Source: Arthrobacter sp. OVS8 (lineage in GTDB: Bacteria; Actinomycetota; Actinomycetes; Actinomycetales; Micrococcaceae). From it: a DNA stretch of 64,000 nt. Of the stretch, positions 32,260 through 42,365 are shown piece by piece; position 1 is the stretch's first letter, and every line of letters starts with the position of its first letter. The notes under the pieces are model-generated. The model made no database searches. It saw only the letters and a program-made list of their open reading frames with translations, and was not told the origin of the DNA. The position numbers were made by a program, and so were the translations under genes. Location of the stretch: the NCBI GenBank assembly GCA_028370155.1, contig CP116670.1, positions 1,550,001 through 1,614,000 on the forward strand, written 5' to 3'.

Positions 32260-34972
32260 TTAGTCCGTGGACACACCCGGCAGCTGGTCCCTGCCGCTGA
32301 CATTGAGCTTGGCATAGCTGCGGTACAGGTGGCCTTCGACCGTCCGGATGGATACCTGCAGCTCGGCGGCAATCTGGCGGTCGCTGAGGCCGCGCACCGC
32401 CAGTGCCACAATGTCGCGCTCCCGGCGCGTCAGCACGCCAAGGGCGTCGGAATCGGCTTCCGGCTCCTGGCCGTCAACGCTGTCCATTCGGTCCAGGCAC
32501 CGCTTCCGCTGGGACAGCGCCACGCGCTCCCTGAGGGTGTCACCGGCCGCCCGGTAGCCGTTCGCGGCGGCATCGTAGGCCAGCGCCGCGAAACCCCACA
32601 GTTCGGCGTCTTCGCAGCTCTTGGCGGCTTCGAGATGGTCTGTAGCCAGGTCGGTGCTGATCGCTGCCGCATAGTGGCAGATGGCAGCTGCCCTGGGGCC
32701 CTCGAGTTCGGGCTGCAGTTCGAGCACCCGGGACGCGGCATCCCGGTCCCCCAGCGCAAGGCAGAAGGCGAGTGAGTCGAACTCCAGACCGGCCGTGGGA
32801 ACCCCGGTTTGGGGACGGCCCAACGCCCGGAGCTCGTCAATCGCGCCCGGATAGTTGCCGAGCCTGGCCTTGCCGTAGGTGACTGCCATTTGCGAGAGGA
32901 TGCGCAGATAGCGTGACACTGCCGGCGGCGCAGCATCATAGTCGGCGAGGAGTGCCGCGGCCTTGTCCTTGGCCCCGACTTCGGCGGCGGCGGCGAAGGC
33001 CATGGAAGAGGTCAGGGCGAAGAGTTGCTGGGGATCTGCGAGCCGCAGTGACTCCAGTGCCGCGCTGAGGGTGTGCAGGGCCTGGGCAGCCTTGCCCTGG
33101 TACAGCAGGATAACGCCGTGCGCGGCGTGGACTCCCCGCCGAACGAGATGCGGTTGGGTCCGGGACCGGCTGCTACTCCAGCCAGGAGCGTCTCCGCTGC
33201 TTCCCAGTCGCCGCCATGGATGATCGCTGCGGCTGCCCGCGCCACGAGGAATTCCGCCAGGAAGTACAGTTCGTCGTGTCCGGAGCCCGCGGATTCCAGC
33301 GCCTCGGACACCGTCGCGAACGCCTGCAGGGCCTTACCCTGTACGAGGAGCTGTTCCGATTCCAGGGCCAGCCTGAAGGCCGCCTCAAGGGTGTTGGCCG
33401 GCGGGCCGGCCAACACGGCGGCCTGTGCGCTGTCACCGTCCGGGTACTCGCCGGCCAGCGCGAACACCATGGCGTGCATGGTGGCATAGCGCTCCCGCGT
33501 CGCCTTGAGGATTCCCTCCGCGTCCTCGGGGTTTTCCTCGGCGAGCCGTTCGCCGGCCTCCAGGAGGGCTCCGGCGCGGTCCATGATGTCGGCGGGGCTG
33601 TGGCCGAGTGCGGCCTGCACAGCAGCCCACATCAGGGTGCCCGTCAGTAGGACCGCCACGCTGAGTCCCTTGGCGAAGTCGGCCTCCAGGATGTCCCGGG
33701 CGGCCGCATAGTCCGAGGTGTTGAAGTATGTCCGCGCGATCACAGACCGTGCCGCCACCTGCAGTTCAGGATCCTTGATCAGGGCGGCGGCCTTGCGTGC
33801 CAGCTCGTCCTCGTAGAGCCGGCTGGCCAGCACGGCTGCGCGCAGCAGCTGCCGGTCGTCGACCTCCGCCCCGCACTCCATCGACCAGCTCACCTGCCGG
33901 AGCAGGCCTTCCGCCGACGTCGGTTCGCTGTCCATGAGCCGCAGGAGGCTCTGCCGGAGCTGGAGACTGCGCGCCGGAGAAATGAGGTTGCGCAGGGTGT
34001 CTGCATAGATCGAGTGCCACAGCCGCAGTTGAGGGTGGGGTGCCGGCGTAACCCGGATCAGTTCATGTTCAATGAGTACGGCCACCGGGTCCTGGCCCAC
34101 TGTGGACTCGATCAGCTCGCGGGACACCGGTTCGGCCAGGGCAATCAGGTTCAGGGCCTGGCGCTCCTCCGGCGAGCGCCGGAGCAGCTGCCGGCGCACG
34201 ACGTCGGACAGGCGGTCCCCGTGGCTGTTCAGGGGACGCCCGAGCAGCCACACCCCGTTGCGCTGCAGCAGTGTGCCGTCCTTTTTTGCATCGTCGATCA
34301 GCCCGTGGAGCAGCAGCGGGTTGCCCTCGGAGGCTTCCCAGAGGATTTCGGCGACGTTCGGCAGGACCTGGGGTCCCAGCTCCCGTTCCAGAATTTCCGT
34401 CGTCTGCCCCTGGGTGAGCGGGCGGAGGTCGATGCGTTCGGCTATTCCTTCAAACCACAGCTGCAGCAGCGGTTCCGGCAAACCCGGCCGGGTGGCCGAG
34501 GCCACAAGCAGTTTCGCCCAGCCGGCGGCGGCGAGTTCCACCAGGATCCCCGCGGTGGCCTCGTCAAGGTCATGGGCGTCGTCGACGATCAGCAGCAAGG
34601 GCATCTGGGAGGCGCGGCGTTCTTCCTCCAGCCGGGACCAGAGGGTCCTGAGCACCGCGAGCTGCGATGTGGCCTCCTGAACGGGCAATTCGACGATAAA
34701 CGGACCCAGCACCCCGTACGGCACGTTCGTCAGCGAGGGGCTGCCATGGATGCGGACCGGCGTGACGGTTGTTCCCAGTTCGGCCACCACGGCGTCCAGG
34801 AGCGTGGATTTGCCGATCCCGCTGTCCCCGAGCAGCAGGACCGCGACGTGCGTGCTGCCCTGGATCGCCTCCACCGCCGAGCCCAGGTCCTCCGCGCGGC
34901 CGGCCAGGGCGGTGGATCCTCCCGCCTCCTCGGGGCGGCTGCGCGTTTCCTAGATGAGTCCAAGCAGATCAC
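32260..34972 (-). CDS. LuxR-type ATPase regulator C (two frameshifts)
   Basis: About 904 residues: GRAEDLGSAVEAIQ, Walker A GDSGIGKSTLLDA, Walker B LLLIVDDAHDLDEAT, helical middle, C-terminal LuxR HTH (VLTRRERDIVALAVRGLSD, then SIRTVEGHLYRSYAKLNV). Breaks: near 33135 (GGGG for GGGGG) and near 34935 (CCCC for CCCCC). With the second repaired, the frame opens at GTG 34972, overlapping the regulator D stop by 23 bp; without it the first in-frame start is GTG 34874, which would cut the N-terminal ATPase boundary. I prefer 34972. HTH VEGHLYR matches regulator A. Confidence 0.82.
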
Positions 34973-37692
34973 TTCGCGAAGAAACTCCCAGCTTGGTAAA
35001 CACCTGGTACAGGTGTCCTTCCACGGTCCGCACAGAGATGCCGATGGCCAGGGCGATGTCCTTGTTGGAGACCCCGTTGCCGGCGAGTGTCGCTATCTGG
35101 CGCTCCCTCTCCGTGAGCAGCGGCCCCTTGTTCCGGGGCATGATCGGCAGGGCCGGCACGGAACCCGCAAGGCTCTCCAGGATGGCGTGTGCGGCGCTCG
35201 CTTTCCCGCTCAGACCCGCGGCCTTGGCGAAGTCGTAGGCGAGGGCGGCGCATCGGGCCTGGACGGCGTCAAGTTCCATGGCGGCTGCCTGGCCGGCGGC
35301 TTCCAGCATGATGGCGGCATCCTTTTGCGGCTGCCCACGGCGACAGTGCGGGACAGCTCCGCCAGCGGGCCCTGCCGGAGCGCCGCGATCTCTTCCATAA
35401 ACTGGAAGTCCTTGGTGGAGCCGTTGACCGTCGCGCCCAGCATGAAGATACCGGCCAGGGTGTACCGGCCGCGCCGGTAGTGTTCCTCGGCCGAACGCAC
35501 CAGCCGGTCCTTCGCCTCCGGATCACCCAGCCAGCGCGAGGCCATGTCCATGCAGAAGTCCGCGGAGCTTCGGACCGCGAAGCGGGCGGCTCCGTCCGCT
35601 GACCGCGCCCGGTCCAGATAGACCGTGGCCTGCACGGAATTTCCGGTCTGGGCGTACGCGAAGGCTGTGGCCGCGTAGGCCTGCCGCAGCGAGTGCAGGC
35701 TTGCCCGGACTTCGAGCTGCGCTATCGCGGCCAGGAGCGGGTCGAGGGCCATGTAGCCGCGGCCCGCGTAGACATAGGCGAGGCCCACGGCCAGGTCAGT
35801 GGGCGCGCTGCCGGAATGCAGCCCGTGGCCTGCCCGGCCGCTGGCGTCCTTGAGCATGTCGATGCTCTGGCGCCACTGTCCGGACAGCAGCAGCACGTTG
35901 AAGGATCTCCACGCGAAGTTTTCGCGGATCCGCGGGACGTTGGACCACTCCCCGAGCTGGCCGCCGATCTCGCGCATCAGCTTGCGGGCCTCAAGTTCCT
36001 TGCCCGTCATGCACAGGGCTTCCATCAGGATGATTGCGGACCTCAGCCGGTGCACCGGATTCTCGTCATCCGTTTCCAACGAGGCCGCCGCGGTGAGCCG
36101 GTCCATCATGGGCGCGTAGTCACCGACAAAGGAGAGATAGTTGAATTCGCAGAGGTCCAGGCACAAACGGGCGCGGATCAGCTCCCGGGCAGACGCCGCC
36201 GGGCCGTCCTCACCGAGCTCGTCGAGATGCTGCCGGCCTTGCCGGATCAGGTCGGGTACCTGCCCGGTCCGGTCCTCGAGCCATGACATGCAGTCCGCTT
36301 TGGCGGCTATCAGTTCCGCGTACGCCGCCGCTCCGAGGGCGCTGATCTGTGGTTCCGAAACGTCGTCCAGGGCGGCCATCGCCTGCAGCGGCAGTCCGAG
36401 TTGCAGGTAGGCTGCGGACTTCTGCAGCTGCCCCTCGGTCCATTCCGGATCCGCCGGACTCAGGCTGCCTGCGCACTTGAGCGCGAACTTCGGGTCGAAG
36501 AGTTTGACGGCGGCGCCGGCAGCCGCCACGGCGTGGGCCGGTGCGAGGGGCGCGTCGCAATCGTGGGTCCATGCGGCGTAGGCCAGCAGGTCTTCCACGG
36601 TGAGCTCATTCAGCTCGTCCTCCTGGTGTCCCGGCACCTTGTCGCGCAGTTCGAGCCGGCGCTCCACACTCAGCCAGTTCCGGACGATGTCGCCCAGATA
36701 GCGGTCCCCGAGCGAAACGAGATGCCGGTCCGTGCGGTCAACGACTATCTGGCCGGCGTCTTCCATGTCCGCAATGACCCCGGGGCTGTACATCCGCGCG
36801 AGCCGGGCCAGCGGCAGGGTCCGGGCACAGGAGAGCACTTCGATGACTTCCCGGGCCACCGGTGTTTCCCGGGCGTACCGGGCCCGCACAATGTCTTCCA
36901 GCGCGGTACGACCGTCCAGGACCACCTCATCCACCAGGGTCCAGACTGATCCGGACAACACGAGGTTGCCCCGTTCAATCTGCTCGGAGACAACGGCCTG
37001 CAGCAGGGTCGGGCTGCCGCCGACCAGCTGGTGCAGCTGGCTCGCCAGCGCACTGGACACCCTGTGTCCGAGCGCGGCCTGGAGCACCTCAAGGGTTTCG
37101 ACCTCCGTGAGGTTGGCGAGCCGTACCTCGGCCAGCTGGCCGGAGGTGATGAGCCAATAGAAGTCCGGCGGCAGGTCCGTCGTGCGCTGGGCAGTGGCCA
37201 CGAGCCGCGCGGTCCGGGTCTGGAGCAGGTTGAGGAGGACGCCGGTACTTAATTCGTCCAGTCCGCCGGCGTTGTCCAACAGGATGACGCACTTCCGACC
37301 AGCGGCGTCGTCACGGATCCGGGAGGTGATGCCGTGCAGGATGGCAGTCGGCGAGCCAAGGGAACTTTGCGGCAACCGGGCGAGCGTAAAGGCGAGGCAC
37401 CCGTAGGGGGTCGCAATACCGGGTCCCGGGGTGCGGAGCTGCAGTGTGTAGACGTCGGGGCCGAAGCCCATCACCGAGGAGCGGCCCACCTGCGTCTTGC
37501 CCACGCCGCGGTCGCCGGTGATGACCACGCCCATCCGGTCCTCCGCGATCAGGGCGCTGCGAACCCGGTCGGCGTCGGCATTGCGCGCGAGACCTGACCA
37601 CCTGTGCCGGTCCAGCGGACCGGTTGCAGGTTCTTCCGAGGCGGGTGCCAATGTAGTGGAAACATTCCCCAGCCCAGCGATTCCCTCGACAT
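34950..37692 (-). CDS. LuxR-type ATPase regulator D (two frameshifts)
   Basis: About 914 residues. Walker A GDRGVGKTQVG, Walker B CVILLDNAGGLDELST, helical repeats, LuxR HTH (LTERERQIATLAGNGVSNKD, then SVRTVEGHLYQVFTKLGV). One break near 35327 is a lost A in an A-run (AAAA for AAAAA), one of the few non-G/C cases; the other near 37665 is GGGG for GGGGG. Repairing the latter brings ATG 37692 into frame, with AAAGGA eight bases upstream. It is first in the D-C operon. Walker B and HTH signatures pair it with regulator B. No ligand or target can be read from the sequence. Confidence 0.83.
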
Positions 37693-37711
37693 GTTGTTTC
37701 CTTTGTACCGC

Positions 37712-37726
37712 TTTGCGGACAGCAAA
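37712..37726. promoter_or_regulatory. inverted repeat upstream of regulator D
   Basis: TTTGC-N5-GCAAA lies 20-34 bp upstream of the regulator D start, overlapping where a promoter or leader would be. It could be an autoregulatory operator. The repeat is short, and I found no second copy before regulator B. Confidence 0.3.
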
Positions 37727-37881
37727 CCTGAGACCGTCCGCCTAGAAGTAGCGTATCCCTATCCCCCGACATGAGAGTAGAGCGATCATAACGGCATTTC
37801 AGGAAGCTTGGAAGCAATTCGCCACGTCGGCGGCGGCGCGTTACGCGGTGCGCCGCGCCGGAAGTCCGCGGCGTGTTCGGG

Positions 37882-38468
37882 CTAGGGTGTCTTCGCGGGG
37901 TGGAACTGCTGCTGGGCGGCAAGCAGGCCGTCCCGGACCAGGACCTCCACGGCGTCGGCCGCGGTGTCGATCAGGAACGGCAGTTCCTTCTTCTCCGGGC
38001 CGGCAAAGTCCCTCAGCACAAAGTCGGCAGTGTCCATCCTGCCCGGAGGGCGGCCCACCCCGACCCGGACCCGCAGGTAGTCCTTGGTGGCGAGGGCTTT
38101 GCTGATATCCCGCAGCCCGTTGTGTCCCCTTCGCCGCCGCCAAGCTTCAGCTTGACCGTGTCGAAGGGAATATCAATCTCATCGTGCACGGCGATGACGT
38201 GGCCGGGCTCGATGTCGTAGAACTTGGCCAGCGCCGAGACCGGGCCACCGGAGACGTTCATATAGCTCAGCGGCTTGGCCAGCACCACCCGCGGACCGCC
38301 GATGCCGAGCCGGCCCTCCAGGACGTGGGCCCGTGACTTGTGGGACTTGAAACCGCTCCCGATCCGCGACGCGAGTTCGTCGAGGACCATCTGGCCCACG
38401 TTATGCCGGTTGTGGGCATACTCCGCCCCCGGGTTGCCGAGGCCTACGATCAGCCAGGTGTCAGTCAT
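37882..38468 (-). CDS. pth: peptidyl-tRNA hydrolase (one frameshift)
   Basis: Releases peptides from prematurely dropped peptidyl-tRNA. About 195 residues. Motifs: [21 protein letters not shown] with the catalytic His, [27 protein letters not shown] with the catalytic Asp, and after repair [17 protein letters not shown], then [12 protein letters not shown]. One G added to GGGG near 38127 restores GEGGHNGL. Stop TAG at 37882. It is downstream of rplY, as in the M. tuberculosis order, and 189 bp from regulator D. Confidence 0.95.
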
Positions 38469-38579
38469 GCGTGGGTCCTTCGCTTAGGCGGGCAGGTTCC
38501 GGGCGCCGGGTTCCTGCCGGGCGGAGACGACGGCGGCCGGGCCCCAAAGGGACCCGGCCACCGGAGGATTTCGACGGAA

Positions 38580-39179
38580 TTACTCGGCTGCTGCCTCGGA
38601 AGCTTCGGCGGTGGCGCCTTCGGAAGCCTCTTCCTCGGTGACCTCGGTGGCCTCGGAGATGTTGACCACGAGTGCCTCCGGGTCAGCCAGCAGGACGGAG
38701 CCCTTCGGCAGGACCAGGTCGGAGGCGTGGATGTGCTCGCCGGCGCTGCGGCCTTCGATGCTGACCTCGATGGCGGTCGGCAGGTGGGTGGCCTCGGCCT
38801 CGAGGGAGACGGTGGTCATTTCCAGGTTGTGGACGTTGCCCGGAGCCAGTTCGCCACTGAGGTGGACGGGGACGTCAACGGTGACCTTCTCGCCGGTGCG
38901 GACGGTCAGCAGGTCCAGGTGCTCGATGATCTGCTTGATCGGGTTGCGCTGGATGTCCTTGACGAGGGCAAGGTGCTGTTCGCCGTTGATGTCCAGGGTC
39001 AGCAGGGCGTTGGCGGTGCGCACGGCCAGGGTGGTGGCCTTCGCCGGCAGGGTGATGTGGATCGGCTCGGCGCCGTGGCCGTAGATGACGGCCGGGATCA
39101 GGTTGGCCATGCGGGCGCGGCGGGCGAAGCCCTTGCCGAATTCGGTGCGGACTTCTGCTGCGAGCTTCTGCTCAGACAT
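38580..39179 (-). CDS. rplY: 50S ribosomal protein L25/CTC
   Basis: 5S-rRNA-binding protein of the general-stress CTC type, 199 residues. N-terminal L25 domain (KLAAEVRTEFGKGFARRARM, IPAVIYGHGAEPIHI, LVKDIQRNPIKQIIEHLDLL) and a C-terminal beta domain, ending in an acidic Ala/Glu tail (ATEVTEEEASEGATAEASEA). ATG 39179 is preceded by GAGGAGATATCC. Intact. It lies between prs and pth, the usual actinobacterial order. Confidence 0.95.
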   Translation of the reverse strand: MSEQKLAAEVRTEFGKGFARRARMANLIPAVIYGHGAEPIHITLPAKATTLAVRTANALLTLDINGEQHLALVKDIQRNPIKQIIEHLDLLTVRTGEKVTVDVPVHLSGELAPGNVHNLEMTTVSLEAEATHLPTAIEVSIEGRSAGEHIHASDLVLPKGSVLLADPEALVVNISEATEVTEEEASEGATAEASEAAAE

Positions 39180-39476
39180 GGATATCTCCTCGTTGGATTT
39201 CAAGCTGTGGGACTAATCGGTGTTCAGCAAGGGCGGAGGTCTGTTTGCGACCTTCAACGCCGGGCTGCTGTGCAGCGGCCCTTCAGAAGGAGATTCAGAC
39301 CCAGTCGATAACGGATACCAGCAGTCCGGTTGACCGTGCATAATGTCTGCACACGGCTTACCGGCGCTCTCCCTCGCCAAGGTTTCGGTTCTAGGCTACC
39401 AGTGCGGGGCCGCAATCAGGAAAACAGCCCCGCACGGGCAGGCGGTTGAGCATGCTCAACCGCGCTCTCTCGAGGC
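39180..39476. other. 297-bp gap between prs and rplY with a 22-bp palindrome
   Basis: GCGGTTGAG-CATG-CTCAACCGC at 39442-39463 is a perfect palindrome 14 bp past the prs stop. Further along the minus strand a small CCCG/CGGG hairpin is followed by TGTTTTCC, which together may terminate prs. The remainder should contain the rplY promoter; I cannot place it. Confidence 0.6.
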
Positions 39477-40457
39477 CTACGCGTTGCCGTCGAACAGGCT
39501 GGTGACGGAGCCGTCGTCGAACACTTCGCGGATGGCGCGGGCGATCAGCGGTGCGATGGACAGCACGGTGAGCTGCGGGAAGCGCTTGCTGGCGTCAATC
39601 GGCAGGGTGTTGGTGACCACAACCTCGCGGGCACCGGACTCGGACAGGCGCTGGGCCGCCGGATCGGAGAACACGGCGTGTGTTGCCGCGATGATGACAT
39701 CCTTGGCGCCGGCGTTCTTGAGCACCTGGACGGCGCCGGAAATGGTTCCGCCGGTGTCGATCATGTCGTCGATCAGGACGCAGGTGCGTCCTTCGATCTG
39801 CCCCACGACCGTCTTGGAGACGGCCTGGTTCGGAACGGTGAGGTCGCGGCTCTTGTGGACGAAGGCCAGCGGCGCGCCGCCGAGGCGCTCGGCCCACTGC
39901 TCGGCAACGCGGACGCGGCCGGTGTCCGGGGAAACCACCGTGATGTCGTCTGCGCCGACGCGGGTGCGGATGTAGTCCGCCAGCAGCGGGATGGCCATGA
40001 GGTGGTCCACGGGCCCGTCGAAGAAGCCCTGGATCTGCGAGGTGTGCAGGTCCACGCTCATGATGCGGTCGGCGCCGGCGGTTTTGTACAGATCGGCGAC
40101 CAGGCGTGCGGAGATGGGTTCGCGGCCGCGGCCCTTCTTGTCCTGCCGGGCGTACGGGTAGAACGGGGACACCACGGTGATGCGCTTGGCGGAGGCCCGC
40201 TTGAGCGAATCGATCATGATGAGCTGTTCCATCAGCCAGTTGTTAAGCGGGGCGGGGTGCGCCTGGATGACGAAGGCGTCGGTGCCGCGCACGCTCTCGC
40301 CTGCCCGGACGTAGATCTCACCGTTGGCGAAGTCGTAGGCATCCAGGGGCAGCAGCTCGGTTCCGAGCTCCTTGGCGATTTCCCTCGCCAGCTCAGGATG
40401 CGCGCGTCCAGCGGCAAGCACCAGCTTCTTCTCGCCGCGTGCCGTAATTTCGCTCAT
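39477..40457 (-). CDS. prs: ribose-phosphate pyrophosphokinase
   Basis: Makes PRPP from ribose-5-phosphate and ATP for nucleotide, His and Trp synthesis. 326 residues, intact. ATP-flexible region PFYPYARQDKKGRGREPISA, catalytic VDLHTSQIQGFFDGPVDHL, and PRPP loop CVLIDDMIDTGGTISGAV. ATG 40457 lies 6 bp after the glmU stop, with GAAGAGGG upstream, so glmU and prs are co-transcribed. Confidence 0.97.
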   Translation of the reverse strand: MSEITARGEKKLVLAAGRAHPELAREIAKELGTELLPLDAYDFANGEIYVRAGESVRGTDAFVIQAHPAPLNNWLMEQLIMIDSLKRASAKRITVVSPFYPYARQDKKGRGREPISARLVADLYKTAGADRIMSVDLHTSQIQGFFDGPVDHLMAIPLLADYIRTRVGADDITVVSPDTGRVRVAEQWAERLGGAPLAFVHKSRDLTVPNQAVSKTVVGQIEGRTCVLIDDMIDTGGTISGAVQVLKNAGAKDVIIAATHAVFSDPAAQRLSESGAREVVVTNTLPIDASKRFPQLTVLSIAPLIARAIREVFDDGSVTSLFDGNA

Positions 40458-40463
40458 TTTTTG

Positions 40464-41954
40464 CTAGCCCTCTTCTGTAGTTGCCGGAGTACTGGAGGAA
40501 GTCGTGGTGGCGCCGGCCGCCTGGGCCAGGGACGCGGAAAGCGAGTCCGGGCGGTTTGCGAGGACCCAGCCCTCGGCGTTCTCCTGCTTGGCCAGGGACA
40601 GGACCAGGGCACCGGGCGGCACGTCGCGGCGGATGACCGCCCCGGCGCCGCTGTAGGCGCCGTCGCCGACTTGGACCGGAGCGACGAAGACGGTGTTGGA
40701 GCCGGTGCGCACACCGGACCCGATCACCGTGCGGTGCTTCTTCTCGCCGTCGTAGTTCGCGGTGATGTTGCCGCAGCCGATGTTGGTGTCTTCGCCGATC
40801 TCGGCGTCGCCGGCGTAGCCCAGGTGGGAGAGTTTGGAGCCGCGGCCGATGGTGACGTTCTTGGTCTCGTAGAAGGCGCCGATCTTGCCGGTCTCGCCGA
40901 GGACGGTGCCGGGCCGCAGGTACGTGAACGGGCCGACGCTCGCCTTGGCGCCGATCGTGGAGCCGGACCCGTGCGTGCGGATGACTTTGGCGCCCTCCCC
41001 TACCTGGACATCGGTGAGGGTCGTGTCGGGGCCGACGACGGCGTCGCGCGCCACCGTGGTGGTGCCGTGCAGCTGGATGTTGGGCAGCAGCCGGACGTCC
41101 TCGTCGAGGGTGACGGTGGCGTCGATCCAGGTGGTGGCCGGGTCTACGACCGTGACGCCGGCCCGCATCCAGGCCTCGACGGTGCGCCGGTTGAGTTCGG
41201 CGCCGAGGGCCGAGAGCTGGACCCTGTCATTGGCGCCTTCCACCTGCCAGCGGTCTTCGGTGACGACGGCGGCCACACGGCCTCCGGCGGCACGGGCCAG
41301 GCCGAGCACGTCGGTGAGGTACTTCTCGCCCTGGGCGTTGTCGGTGGTGACGTGGGCCAGCGAGTCGCGCAGCACGGCGGCGTCGAAGGCGTAGATGCCC
41401 GAGTTGATCTCCCGGATGGCGCGTTCGGCGTCGGTGGCGTCCTTGTGCTCCCGGATGCCGGAGACCGATCCGTCCGCAGCCCGGAGGATGCGTCCATAGC
41501 CGGTCGCATCGTCCAGGACGGCGGTCAGGACGGTCACGGCGTTATTACCGGCCTCGTGGCTGGCGACGAGTTCGCCGAGCAGCTGCCCGGTGAGCAGGGG
41601 GACGTCGCCGTAGGTGACCACCACCGTGCCGCTGACCTGCTGCTGGGGATGAAGCGCGTCGAGGGCGTCGAGGGCGGCTTCGACGGCGCGGCCGGTGCCC
41701 GGCACCTCGTCCTGGTCGACGATCAGGGCTGCCGGGTCGACGGCCCCGACGTGGGCGGCCACGAGGTCGCGTTCATGCCGGACGACGAGGGCCAACTCCT
41801 GCGGCCGGATGGTGCGGGCGGCATGCAGCGCGTGGCCGACGAGGGACCGGCCGCCGATCTCGTGCAGGATTTTGGGGGTACGGGACTTCATCCGGGTACC
41901 GGCGCCTGCAGCTAGGACGATTACGGCGGCTGGGCCTGTGTTCTCGGGGCTCAC
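40464..41954 (-). CDS. glmU: bifunctional GlcNAc-1-P uridyltransferase / GlcN-1-P acetyltransferase
   Basis: Makes UDP-GlcNAc for peptidoglycan. 496 residues, intact. N-terminal pyrophosphorylase (VIVLAAGAGTRMKSRTPKIL, TYGDVPLLTG, VPGTGRAVEAALDAL), then a left-handed beta-helix acetyltransferase (VGPFTYLRPGTVLGETGKIG, FYETKNVTIGRGSKLSHLGY, GCGNITANYDGEKKHRTVIG). A Ser/Thr/Ala-rich tail of about 25 residues exceeds the E. coli protein. Next upstream is the tRNA-Gln. Confidence 0.97.
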   Translation of the reverse strand: MSPENTGPAAVIVLAAGAGTRMKSRTPKILHEIGGRSLVGHALHAARTIRPQELALVVRHERDLVAAHVGAVDPAALIVDQDEVPGTGRAVEAALDALDALHPQQQVSGTVVVTYGDVPLLTGQLLGELVASHEAGNNAVTVLTAVLDDATGYGRILRAADGSVSGIREHKDATDAERAIREINSGIYAFDAAVLRDSLAHVTTDNAQGEKYLTDVLGLARAAGGRVAAVVTEDRWQVEGANDRVQLSALGAELNRRTVEAWMRAGVTVVDPATTWIDATVTLDEDVRLLPNIQLHGTTTVARDAVVGPDTTLTDVQVGEGAKVIRTHGSGSTIGAKASVGPFTYLRPGTVLGETGKIGAFYETKNVTIGRGSKLSHLGYAGDAEIGEDTNIGCGNITANYDGEKKHRTVIGSGVRTGSNTVFVAPVQVGDGAYSGAGAVIRRDVPPGALVLSLAKQENAEGWVLANRPDSLSASLAQAAGATTTSSSTPATTEEG

Positions 41955-42165
41955 GTACGGGCTCTCCTTGCTCTGCGGCTTAGCTCATGCCGCTGCTTGG
42001 TGGATCTGGGTGGCCGGCGGCTGGGGCCTGGTGATGCGCCTTGGTTGCCGGATCCTTGCGGTCTGGGCCGCCCGGACACCGGTCGCGGCGCCAGATTCAT
42101 CCTACTGGACTCATCCCGGGCCGCGCCCGCCGGGTGCCGTTTTACGGTGCCACGACGCGCAACAG

Positions 42166-42237
42166 TTCCGCCCATAGGACTCGAACCTATACTCCACGGC
42201 TCCAAAGGCCGGGGTGCTGCCATTACACCAGGGCGGA
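42166..42237 (-). tRNA. tRNA-Gln (UUG)
   Basis: A cloverleaf is readable on the minus strand: acceptor TCCGCCC pairs with GGGCGGA, D-arm TGGTGTAATGGCAGCA, anticodon arm CCGGC-CTTTGGA-GCCGG with anticodon TTG, T-arm TATAGGTTCGAGTCCTA. 72 nt including the discriminator; CCA is not encoded. Confidence 0.95.
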
Positions 42238-42365
42238 CCATGCCAAGGCGCTGAGCCTGTGGCACGAGAGTCAATTCTGCCATACTGCGTTGCCGCCACG
42301 TGTTGCGCGGTGTGCAGGGGGCGGCTGCCCGTCTCCCGCCGGGTGATCTGGGGCATGATGGAGCG

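Noticed and set aside
32054..32263. 69-codon plus-strand ORF next to regulator C
   Set aside because: No ribosome site, no family resemblance, and convergent overlap with the regulator stop.
39678..41915. 745-codon plus-strand open frame
   Set aside because: Antisense to prs and glmU, both intact and unmistakable.
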